Positions 36,490-46,437 of a stretch of 64,000 nt of DNA are shown one piece after another. Below the pieces are notes generated by a model that was given only the letters and a program-made list of their open reading frames with translations, did no database searches and had not been told where the DNA came from. Numbering within the stretch: the first letter of the stretch is position 1; every line of letters begins with the position of its first letter. This DNA is from Hormiphora californensis. Taxonomy: Eukaryota > Ctenophora > Tentaculata > Cydippida > Pleurobrachiidae. The position numbers and the translations under genes are program-made. The stretch covers positions 2,315,542-2,379,541 of the forward strand of contig CM035361.1 in assembly GCA_020137815.1 (NCBI GenBank). Reading direction: 5' to 3'.

Positions 36490-36813
36490 CTATTATAAGT
36501 TGGAGATGAACGTCGTCGAAGTGGTGGCCGTTCGTTCAGCGGTATCTAAGCGACAGTGCTCCTTCATAAAACACTTTATGTGACCAAAGCTGTAAAGCTG
36601 TCATTCACACTTTTGGGACTTCCAGTGGAAGTTTGTTAATATTTTCGAATGACTCTTAACATGCCAGTCCCCATAGTTACCAATTCAGTTACGATGGCAA
36701 CCGTGTTATTGACGTTGAAAGGGGCGAAAAGAACCACCCGGCGAAGCCGTGTGGGGTTCCAAAAAGCTTATTTGAGGCGCACCCAATGGGTGCGCTAGTC
36801 TATATTAAAAAAG
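36490..36813. mobile_element. ~320-base dispersed element (copy 2, inverted)
   Basis: Reverse-complement relative of 31407-31716 with substitutions and a disrupted hairpin. It is followed to about 37140 by another element-like stretch with 'gcacgtgcaa' boxes and a 'tctctagtatagtaaatg' end. Confidence 0.8.
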
Positions 36814-37359
36814 GCAGATGCTTGGTGATGGTGATGGTGGCTCAACATTTGCACGTGCAACATTTGCACGTGGGAGGGGGATGGGGGACCTCAGGGGTTC
36901 GCACGTGCAAATAAAACCCTTCGCCAATCTGCAAAATTCATAGCTCTGTGAAAATAGCTTGACTTCATCTTTCCAATGAGCCCAAGATTTCCGAAATTGG
37001 TTGAGAAATGGCCGAGTTATGACGTAAAACGTCTAAAAATCGTGCAAAAAGGTGATTTTCACTGTTCTTGATAACTTTTGCAGTTTTGTAGTCGACGGGG
37101 CCGGGGCTCTACTCGCAGGGTTCTCTAGTATAGTAAATGATGAGATGAGCAGGATATGTGGGAGGTTGGTTCTCTTCGTGGGGTGATGCGTTTCTTAAAT
37201 AGTTTCTCTTTAAACTGCCCGTTTATAATGCTAAAGGAGTAGCTGAGTATATATATACATACATAATGTCGCTTTCAGAATATATTAATCCTTACTCAAT
37301 TTTCCCTCAATTCTACGTAACTTCCTCCCCTCGATCGCCCCCCCCCCCCCCATGTTACA

Positions 37360-38340
37360 AAGAAAGTTAGAACAGTAACTTCCTTCCCTCGATTCCCCCT
37401 GTTGTAAAGTTAGAATAGTTACTGTTGTTAAGAAGGTCAGTAACTTCCTTCCCTTGATTCCCCCTGTTGTAAAGTTAGAATAGTTACTGTTGTTAAGAAG
37501 GTCAGTAACTTCCTTCCCTTGATCCCCCCTGTTGTAAAGTTAGAATAGTTACTGTTGTTAAGAAGGTCAGTAACTTCCTTCCCTTGATCCCCCCTGTTGT
37601 AAAGTTAGAATAGTTACTGTTGTTAACAAGGTCAGTAACTTCCTTCCCTCGATCCCCCCTGTTGTAAAGTTAGAATAGTTACTGTTGTTAAGAAGGTCAG
37701 AACAGTAACTTCCTCCCCTCGATCCCCCCTGTTGTAAAGTTAGAATAGTAACTGTTGTTAAGAAGGTCAGAACAGTAACTTCCTTCCCTTGACCCCCCCT
37801 GTTGTAAAGTTAGAATAGTTACTGTTGTTAAGAAGGTCAGTAACTTCCTTCCCTTGATCCCCCCTGTTGTAAAGTTAGAATAGTTACTGTTGTTAAGAAG
37901 GTCAGAACAGTAACTTCCTTCCCTTGATCCCCCCTGTTGTAAAGTTAGAATAGTTACTGTTGTTAAGAAGGTCAGAACAGTAACTTCCTCCCCTCGATCC
38001 CCCCTGTTGTAAAGTTAGAATAGTAACTGTTGTTAAGAAGGTAGAACAGCACTTCCGTCCCTTGACCCCCCTGTTGTAACGTTTAGAATCGTAACTGTTG
38101 TTAAGAAGATTAAACACGTAAACTTCCTCCTTCCCTTGACGCCCCCTGTTGTAAAATTGAATAGTTACTGTAAAGTTTAATATTTACTAGTTGTAAGTTA
38201 GAATATTTACTGTTGTTAAGAAGGTCAGAACAGTAACTTCTTCCTTCCCTTGGACCCCCCCCCTGTTTTAAAGTTAGAATAGTAACTGTTGTTAAGAAGG
38301 TCAGAACAGTAACTTCCTTCCCTTGACCCCCCCCCTAGTT
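37360..38340. repeat. 60-66 base minisatellite, about 15 copies
   Basis: The unit contains GTTGTAAAGTTAGAATAGTT, ACTGTTGTTAAGAAGGTCAG and TAACTTCCTTCCCTTGA. Units differ by presence or absence of AACAG, giving two lengths. The last three are more diverged. No exon junction is recognisable in the unit. Confidence 0.93.
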
Positions 38341-38544
38341 TTGTAAACTTGTAGTTACCTAAAAATAAGGTGCAGCCTAAAATTAAGTAATAATAATACT
38401 TAGTATGATCATACTATACTAATACAGCTGTATTATTTCGTTGTAATTTTAGTCCGTATCACAATATCATCGATAATGTTGTGATAAAATAATAAAATCA
38501 TTTTGTCATCCAACGCGACCGTTAAGATGGTGCGCGAGATTGTA

Positions 38545-38625
38545 GGATTTTATTATGCCTATAAGTTGTACCTGAAAACTTATAACACGAGACCGAAGGT
38601 CGAGTGTTATAAGTGCAACAATAAG
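38545..38625. repeat. Truncated copy of the GAGACCGAAGGTCGAG element
   Basis: Matches the first ~80 bases of the element at 20430-20735, then diverges at 38626 into the retroelement-like region. Confidence 0.75.
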
Positions 38626-39239
38626 GAGAAGCTGAACCATCACCTCACAAATCATGGTTGTCCGGCTCCACTCTCAGGTATCCTGAAGAAATTCTTGGAC
38701 CACAGAATCATCTCGGTGGGAGAAGGGGAGGATAGGGTCATCAGAGGTCAAACTGGGAAGGAGGAGCTCAAGGACTGATTCTCCATGCCCCTACAGTGGA
38801 ACAGCGGTGACAACTCCGCGCTGGAAAAGGTAATATGAGCTGTGAGCACCTCCAAGCTTTAGCGGACGATTTAAGACAGTGCTGTGACTGCCCCGAACTT
38901 GAACCTCAATAGAGAGGACACAATGGATTCTTGAACGAGTTGAGGAGTGGTGCCAATACCATGGGATTGGACATATCTACATCAAAGTCGTTTTTCATGG
39001 TATGCACCCAATAAAACCAAAAATACCACCCATTCCGAACCCACACTACTCTACAAAATGTCCAAATCCGAAAAGCTAAGGTATACAAAATACCTGGGGT
39101 GGTCACAGTGGACCAAAAACTAAACTGTGGCGAAACACTTTAGACGAACGATGAAAGATGCCAGGGCACAAAGGTCGAGCACTGGCCAATAGGGCTCTTG
39201 GGGCAGACTGGGGGGCAAACACCGGAAATACAGAAGGAG

Positions 39240-40545
39240 GTATATAAAACTATAACCATGAGCGAAAATGGCTTTAATGGCTGCAATTGTAACGTTAAGT
39301 GGATTTGCATTACGAAGGGAGTACAAAACAAATTAGAAACAGTTACATACCAATGCCTCCAAACGCATTCTAAGATGTGCTCGAAAACTGCTCCAAAGCT
39401 AATCGCTATAGGGCTATCGGATATAGAACCAATGCATGTTTGACAGCGAAAAGCGAGAGCAATAGTGGCCCACAGACAAATCACTTCCCAACACCAGCAC
39501 ATCATTCCTATGAGGAAAGGCAAAAGCAAGGACACATATTTGGTAAGGACCACAGATATGAAGCCGCGGTGGGAAGCGACGAATGGGCAGGAGATAGGAC
39601 GATAGCACACCGACCTACCCTACAAAACTTGTTTGCAGTTTTGCCTTCACGGGAACGCCGAACTACGGAATTAGACACACTTCACATCTATTTAGATGGC
39701 TTGACTGCTACAGGGTTCCGGCAAAATACGGAGGGGGATGTTGTGCCTTCCAGGAGGCAACACATTTATTTTCAAAGGGTCAGTGCAAACTGCACCCTGG
39801 AGAGACTATCAACGCAGCAGAGTCAGCAAGGCATTGAGATTAGCCTGCAGAAGACACCTCAGGCATTCTGGAAGACCTGACAATCAGGACGGTTTCAAAT
39901 TCCACACTGATAGCCAGGTCACCCCTTTGCGACTGCAGAACAACACAGGTATCCCTAAAATCTATCCTGGACCTGATTAACAGTCTCAACAAGGTGTCGG
40001 TGATAGAAATGATGTGAGTACTACGGGTAAGATGGTGTGCAGCTCATCAGGGGACATATCTGGTAATGAACTGGCAGTAAACTGGCTAAATCAGCCAGCA
40101 GCCACATAGAATTTCTAGAACCATCATCATACCGTATTCCCTGTCGAAAGTTAAAGGCTCAACACCAAGGACTAAGTCACTGTTAAAGAGGAACAAGACT
40201 ATAGAGAGCTTAAAAAAACCGCTGCTGTGAGCACAAACCACTAATTGGCCATGTAATTCCGCCCTCACATCAAAGCCGCGAGTTACCCTCTGCCAAGGTA
40301 ACTAATTTCCTATCGAACCGGGGAACCTGGGATGTGTTCCTTTTCAAGAGGTGGGCCTATACCAATCAGAATTATGCAGATGGTTGTTGGATGGAAAAAA
40401 AATTACTTGGGAACTTCATCTATCTTGCGTTCTTCAAGCCCTCTCCCGTTCAAAGAGGGCAACACTTTCACTGCTCTCTCACGTTACATCCCAAAACTGT
40501 AGCAACCATTAACATGGGAATCCTTGAAATTTCTTTTGGATGAAT
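39240..40545 (+). pseudogene. Decayed non-LTR retrotransposon ORF, C-terminal part with RNase H
   Basis: Reading across frames, the segment shows K-F-H-T-D-S-Q-V-T (about 39897-39923), a W-C-A-A-H-Q-G-like stretch near 40031, and D-I-S-G-N-E-L-A-V-N-W-L shortly after. These are hallmarks of the RNase H domain of LINE-type polyproteins, where 'H..I.GNE.AD' is usual. Upstream, 39300-39480 resembles the end of a reverse-transcriptase region. Downstream, a cysteine-poor tail runs to 40545. Several frameshifts and stops break the frame, so it is inactive. Confidence 0.7.
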
Positions 40546-40559
40546 CGTCGGGGTTATGG

Positions 40560-41782
40560 GACGATCACCGCAGCTTGGAGCTAACGAGGAAATAAGAAAT
40601 GATTAACACACTCATAGGCAAAATACCTCCACACGCCTGAGACATACAAGACATGCCACATCGTGGAAAAGTTTTCTACGACTCTCTTGATTGGGATGTG
40701 GTGGGTAATGCGACACGTCCAACTGCTTAGGAAATCCCTCCCCACCCCCCCCCCCCCCCCCCCCCACCGGCATCAACATTTGCTTCATCACCTTTCACTG
40801 TTCATCATATCATAAACGTGGGAGTGAGTCTTCGCAACAGTAACCAGGTTTTCAAAGCAGTTCACCCACCCGGACACTTTACTCGAAGCAAAAGTTGTCT
40901 TGAAATCAGCGGTTCCGATTGCTGCCCGGAGATGTATGGCACCAGCAATCTAATATGTTCTCCGGTCTCACCAAATAGCTCCTGTGCCATAACTCTTCAC
41001 TAAATGCCAGTTTTTCTTGATATATATGGTTATTACACCAGAACAATCAAGCTCTCTTGGGTGCAGCTACGACCAATCTCCCCTCTTTTTCAGAACTCTG
41101 TTAACTGTATAAGAATTGATCGCGGAAGTAATGTATGAGAGATATTTAAGATTGTCAATGTGTTAACTATGAGTTCTATAAACTATGTTTTTCCAATATG
41201 AAATTTGATTCATCAATTACCCAGCCCCACACCGCCCTACCCACATCACACCTTTCACCCACCATCCATGGAACCCCAAACTATCAAATATCCCAACCCC
41301 ACAGAACAACAACAACAAAAAAAAAAACAAACCCCCCCAAACATTCTCGCCTAACCAGAACTCCAATTCCCTATGACATTTAGAGCTTAGGCCTTAGATA
41401 ATGAGGGAAAAGAGAACATTCACAAAATACTGGATATAAGCACTCAAGACCACAATCTACACGATGGTACCATAACATACACGAGGAAAAACTGAATTCT
41501 CGAACAGGGATTGTTGGGGGTAGTGGGATGGCCATGAAACGTGTTCTGGGATGCTTTGCCTAGCCCGCACCAAGGGCTGAGGATCGTTGGAAGGTTGTTT
41601 TAGAATGCTTAAAACTGATCAGAAACTAAAATTTTCCGGGGGCTTTGCCCCTTACCCACACCAGGGGCTGAACATCATTGAGAAGGTTTTCTAAAATGGC
41701 TGAAAATTGCCCCCAATGCACCAAGGGCTGAAGGTCGATAAAATATGGTCCGAAAGTGCTTTAATTCGTCAAAATTTCTGGG
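40560..41782. other. No gene; low-complexity patches
   Basis: There is a C run at 40745-40765 and an A/C-rich stretch at 41215-41380. Three imperfect repeats at 41540-41740 are built around 'caccaagggctgaggatcg'. No intact frame or inverted repeat is seen. Confidence 0.45.
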
Positions 41783-42305
41783 AAGCCATTTGTCGCACTA
41801 TGTGGTCATGTCCGATAGGCTCGCGAGATCTAGTGATTTTGATAGAAAACGCGCAGTAGAGGCTCAATTTTGACCAAGATCTAACCTCGTTGCGCGTTTT
41901 TACGTGTAAAACCAGCGCTGACAAGCGCTTTTTTAGCATAAATGTTGCATTTGATACATGACCGCATCGCGACCGGTTGCGATGGAAAGGTTGCATAGTA
42001 ATCTCTAGCCCCCTAGCTTTCTTTTGATACCAAAATTTAGGTTGCGCTTTGAACAGAAGCCAGTTTTTGGGCTATAGGACGAACTTTGATGCCGTGCTGT
42101 CCAAAACCTGCCGCACTTTCAGTCAAGTTATGGGTAGCAAAATGATCTTTAGACGATTACCTACAACTGCTACACAATTTCCAGGGTGTTTGACAGCACA
42201 CGCAAGCGTGCACGCTCCCTGAAAGCGCCTAACAAAATCGCGCAAAACCCCTCAAAACGGAGGATTCCTATCGGACAAATGCGCGTTTTGACCACATAGT
42301 GTGTC
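41783..42305. mobile_element. Probable TIR element with CACTATGTGGTCA ends
   Basis: GCACTATGTGGTCATGTCCG near 41793 is mirrored by 'cggac...gaccacatagtgtg' at 42275-42302. The interior has several short GCGCGTTTT words and no coding frame. Confidence 0.5.
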
Positions 42306-43259
42306 GGCGCTCCCGAAACACCCAGATTTTAACGCAGGCCCATATTATCCATATTGCAATTGGCATACTCTGGCCCAGGAGTCGACACTCCGGGCTCCCG
42401 AAGTTTTTCAATTTTTTTTTCTAAATTCACTAACCCCAACACCGAAGTTTTTCAATGTCCAAAAAAAAAAAAAAAATGAAAACTTCTATATTCCTATTCC
42501 GGCAGATTGGCGCGGCGGCAATTCAGCACTGCAGCGCTTAGATAGATTTCTCGCCGCCGCGCGTCTCCCAAAATAAACCACCATCATCAAGAAATTCTTT
42601 ACTTGCAAAAACCAATGCTATACATCCATGAAGGTCGTAAGTTTGTCAGTCCGTGTTGGTTGTTGTTAGGTAACACATCCATTTAAAAAGCCCTGTTATC
42701 AAAATTATTACTCAAAAATTCGGGGGGGGGGGGGGGGCATAATGGGGCCTTCCTCTTGCGCTTGCCAGCGCAGTGTTCCCAAAAGCTATCGTGTACAAGT
42801 TATTGAAAATGTTAATTATATAGCATCTGGGTTTGAAAAGTAAAGGCTTTTTGTCTGACCATCTATTGTGTACACATTTTAAATGATATTATGTAGCATT
42901 GAGTTTTGAAATGGATGTTGGCGTTGATTGAGAGATTTGATTATATTTTTATTTACCACTTTAGCTAGTAAAGGCGCCAAAAAGGGGGAAAAAAAAAAAA
43001 ATAGAGTTTAAAGATAACAGGGTACAGACGGGGTTTCGACAAAACTTTTGAGCAGGTCCAACCAACAGGCTTTCTTGTCCCTAAGATCTGTTACTTGACA
43101 CTCCGTATCTTAATTTTCAATAATGTACCTAAATTACAGCCAGTACCTAATGTTAAATGGCATTCCTCCACGTTTGAAGGGCCCAGTTATAACTGGAAAG
43201 ATGCGTGTGACGAGTTTCGGGGTCAGACATTGTGATAGTACCACTGGTAATGAAAGTTA
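42306..43259. other. No supported gene
   Basis: Contains a short GC-rich hairpin at about 42508-42562 ('gcggcggcaattc' against 'ctcgccgccgcgc'), A and G homopolymers, and otherwise featureless AT-rich sequence. Confidence 0.4.
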
Positions 43260-44012
43260 TCCGCACAAATGCCAGCATCTGCAAACTGAGCTGTCTGGCG
43301 GCGCCAGACAGCTCTGACAGATCCTGACAGTGCGCTCAGATGGGGTCACGGCGCCAGACAGAAACTGAATGTTTTGTTTTTTTGGCGCCAATAATTGGCG
43401 CTAATAAATTGGCGCCAAAAAGTGGCGCTAACAACTAGCGCTCAAGGGTTACTTAATCGAAATTTTAAAGTTGGCGCTAATGATTGGCGCCAATTTTCCA
43501 TCCTATGACCCTAAATATTCAATAATTTGGCGCCAACAGTTGGCGCCAACTTTCGCCAGAGTTGGCGCCAAAACTTAGGGTCAAGGATGGGTGGCGCCAA
43601 TTTCAGAATTGGCGCCAATTTTTTAAGGTTCACCCAAGTGAACCGCCAAAAGCCGGCGCCAAAAAGAGCTTTGGCGCCAAAAAAACCGGCGCCAAATCGC
43701 GTTTTGGCGCCGGTATTTTTTATTGGCGATAATATTTGGCGCCAATAATGGTTTTTGGCGCCAAAAAATCGAAAATTGGCGCCAAAAATTTGTCACTTAG
43801 GGTCATGACCCTTTTACCCGCCATATGGCGTGTTTGGCGCCAAAATTTTGCCATGTGGCGATTGACTACCGCCATGGCGGGACTACCCAACTTGGCGCCA
43901 TTTTGGAGCCAAATTGGCGGTTGTGCGCAGTCGCCAAATTTTGGCGCCATTTGGCGCTAAAATATCGCCACATGGCGCCACGTGGCGCCAATTTGGCGCC
44001 AAATGGCGCCAA
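43260..44012. repeat. Cluster of about 24 GGCGCC palindromes
   Basis: Within about 750 bases I count 24 GGCGCC sites, most in the form TTGGCGCCAA, plus several GGCGCTA/TAGCGC half-variants. Spacing is irregular (about 10-60 bases) and the sequence between sites is not repeated, so it is not an ordinary tandem array. Open frames across it are accidental. Confidence 0.9.
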
Positions 44013-44109
44013 AAAGTGCGCACGACCTTAACTACCATACTACCTGATCATGTCCATAACAGTCCGTCATACACATTTTTATATGGAATTTTGTGCTCGT
44101 ATTTTCTGT

Positions 44110-44290
44110 CAGAATCTGTATAACACGCACGTGAATTTGAGCCGCGGCGCGGCGCATCTGCACATGCGGGTTTTCAAGAGAGAACGAGAGACAAACGTAC
44201 AACGTTAATGTGCGTCTCTCTCTTTAATCTCGCACGTGAATTTGAGCCGCGGCGCGGCGCATCTGCACGTGCGGTTCTTCCAGATAGAAA
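44110..44290. repeat. Two direct copies of a CACGTGAATTTGAGCCGCGG block
   Basis: 44120-44170 and 44228-44280 share about 48 bases, including GCGGCGCGGCGCATCTGCAC, and lie just outside the foldback element to the right. Confidence 0.8.
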
Positions 44291-44344
44291 TTCCAAATAT
44301 AAATCCCAGATAGAAATTCCAAATAAAAATGTGTATGACGCCGT

Positions 44345-45022
44345 GTAAGTGGGCAAGATTTTGATCAAGTCACGCAGACTGTTCAAGCTTGATCATCTGA
44401 TCAAGCTTGGACAGTAAAAACTGAAACTTATTCATATCAAAGCAAAAACCACTGTACCCGACTAATTTTGATACTCTGAATCACGTAAGCTAGTTTTCAA
44501 ATCCTTCGGAGGTCGGGAAAGTGTCCTAATTGGGCATAATTGGGTCTAATTGACCCCACTTACAACTTGTCATCTGGAAATGACGTGAGGGCACTTTTCC
44601 GACTTTTCCACGCCCCCAGAGGTCGGGAAAGTGTCCTAATTGAGTATAATTGGATCTAATTGACCTTAATTGCTCAATTAGGGCATTTCCCGACCTCTGG
44701 GGGCTTGGAAAAGTTGCTTATATGATTCAGCGTATCAAAATTAGTCGGAAAAGTGCCCTCACGTCATTTCCAGGTGACAAGTTGTAAGTCGGGTCAATTA
44801 GACCCAATTATGCCCAATTAGGACACTTTCCCGACCTCCGAAGGATTTGAAAACTAGCTTACGTGATTCAGAGAATTAAAATTAGTCGGGTACAGTGGTT
44901 TTTGCTTTGATATGAATAAGTTTCAGTTTTTACTGTCCAAGCTTGATCAGATGATCAAGCTTGAACACTGTTCAATGAACAGTCTGCGTGACTTGATCAA
45001 AATCTTGCCCACTTATGGACAT
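44345..45022. mobile_element. Foldback element with arms of about 300 bases
   Basis: 44345-44645 pairs with 44705-45022 around a centre near 44675. The outer arms contain AAGCTTGATCATCTGATCAAG, itself palindromic. The inner arms contain GGTCGGGAAAGTGTCCTAAT. One arm has an extra 'aacactgttcaatg'. No coding frame. Confidence 0.88.
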
Positions 45023-45073
45023 GATCACGCATGAACAGTCTGTGCGCGCCCAAAGTTCATTTTTGACCTAAAA

Positions 45074-45445
45074 ATGTTCATTTTGGACATGTTCTTCAAT
45101 TTTGAGAGCTTTTTCATGAACGGGATCGTGTTCCGCAGGCCAAAATTAGTCGATTACAACCGAAATTTGCTTTCCACCAAGAAAAAACTAAAAAAATTAA
45201 AATTTGTCCCCACGATTCTGCAAGTTGGTATGGCAACAACAGGCGGGCTCGGGCGTGAGTTCTCCCGCTTCGTAAAGCATCTTGCAGAAAAGAAATCAGA
45301 CAAGAGTGGCAACAGATACGAAGAGTGTGTGAGATATATTCGCCTAAGATTGTCCTTCTCGATGGTGAGGAGTGTCACTCTTTCACTTCGAGGGTTCAGA
45401 GGAAGACTGAGAGAGGACACTACTGAAGACTTATATCTGATGTAA
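45074..45445 (+). CDS. Mobile-element ORF fragment, 123 codons
   Basis: The protein contains A-T-T-G-G-L-G-R-E-F-S-R-F-V-K-H-L-A-E-K-K, then R-Y-E-E-C-V-R-Y-I-R-L-R-L-S-F, and ends with L-R-G-F-R-G-R. From memory, the pattern 'GG...E...F...LA..... Y....IR..L.F...R....LRG.R' is common at the C-terminus of transposon-associated proteins in sponges and cnidarians. There is no upstream domain, so it is a 3' remnant directly beside the foldback element. It is not a host gene as far as I can tell. Confidence 0.5.
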   Translation: MFILDMFFNFESFFMNGIVFRRPKLVDYNRNLLSTKKKLKKLKFVPTILQVGMATTGGLGREFSRFVKHLAEKKSDKSGNRYEECVRYIRLRLSFSMVRSVTLSLRGFRGRLREDTTEDLYLM

Positions 45446-45913
45446 TTGATTGTTGTAGTGCCTTATAGCACAGAGTTCCTTTGGCGCCAGAGAGCGCATG
45501 CATCATGTACATCCGAGTACTCTCGGAACCAAGGTTTTAATACGGGAGCGCTCTCCCCCCCAAAAAAAAAAGAAAAAAAGTTGGTAAAATTAGCAAGACA
45601 GAAAATTTTTTATTTTTGTTCATAAAGTGGATATCTGAAGGCTCAAACTGAAAGTAACAGTGCAGTTGTATAAGTTGTCACGAGACGATTGATATGTGTG
45701 TTTTGTTCGAAATAACGCCCTAAAACAGACTTTTTGAAATGAATATGCCCATATATGGGCATAGCTCGTGCCAACGTAATTGCAATTGGGCCATGGTAGA
45801 GCCAAAACTTTGTGATAAAATGTTTTAGAATGATCGTAGGAGCTCATTTAACCCGATACCAAGTGAAATTTTGAATTAAATTAGGAATTGGAAAAATAGC
45901 ACACCCTCTGGTA
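45446..45913. other. No supported feature
   Basis: Sequence between the ORF fragment and the inverted-duplication breakpoint. It contains an isolated 'ttggcgccagagagcgc' and A-rich runs. Confidence 0.4.
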
Positions 45914-46067
45914 CATACAATATTTTGTTGATCTATTTTGTTGATATTCTTTCATTTTTTTCTTCGTTTTTCTGTTTTCTTCGGGTCGGAGGTGCCTGTC
46001 GGCACCTAAATAATATAATCATCATCCTATACAATTATTACTGGATGCTCTTAAGTCAATAAATTAC

Positions 46068-46173
46068 TTGTGCCCGAGAGAACATAGTAAAACCATTCCG
46101 CCCGATCACCCTGCCGTAGAATTATTCGCTTGGCATCGAACTTCAAATAGTGTGCTTTCCTACACATCCTCTC
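46068..46173 (-). CDS. CNBD2-like: Isolated duplicate of the first CNBD2-like 3'-half exon
   Basis: It has the same 106-base exon, acceptor and donor as 12303-12408, in inverted orientation. The three coding differences I see are all at third codon positions and silent. No further CNBD2-like exon follows on the - strand, because homology to the other arm ends at 45914. It is an orphan exon fragment carried by the duplication. Confidence 0.85.
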
Positions 46174-46248
46174 CTGGAAAATGAATTCATTATTTCAGTA
46201 GTTACTTTACCAATTCGTTTATTGTGATTGTGAGGCATGTGACGATTG

Positions 46249-46262
46249 GTTACCATGGTAAC
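46249..46262. promoter_or_regulatory. Perfect X-box-like palindrome upstream of the secreted gene
   Basis: GTTACCATGGTAAC lies 176 bases before the secreted-gene ATG and 75 bases before the inverted CNBD2-like exon. It matches the symmetric RFX X-box form. The matching site in the other arm has one mutated half. Confidence 0.4.
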
Positions 46263-46437
46263 CACGGCGAGCAATTCTAGTTCTGCACGTTAAAAGCACT
46301 CAAAGAGAAAATTGAGGTAATAGAGCTCTCAAATCTGTTTTGTTACTTATCAGCAGATCTCGTACTATTTGATCCCTTTGTGATTCCCTTTGTGAGCTAT
46401 ATATATATAGATTTGACAGTAAGTGTCAATGCTAAAC

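Noticed and set aside
37360-38340. CRISPR-like array or satellite ORF
   Set aside because: Contiguous tandem units without spacers; open frame only partial and made of repeats.
39140-39610. 156-codon - strand frame
   Set aside because: Antisense to the decayed LINE-type ORF; no splice or family support.
43527-44123. Overlapping frames in the GGCGCC cluster
   Set aside because: Frames arise because GGCGCC words lack stops; no splice signals or family pattern.
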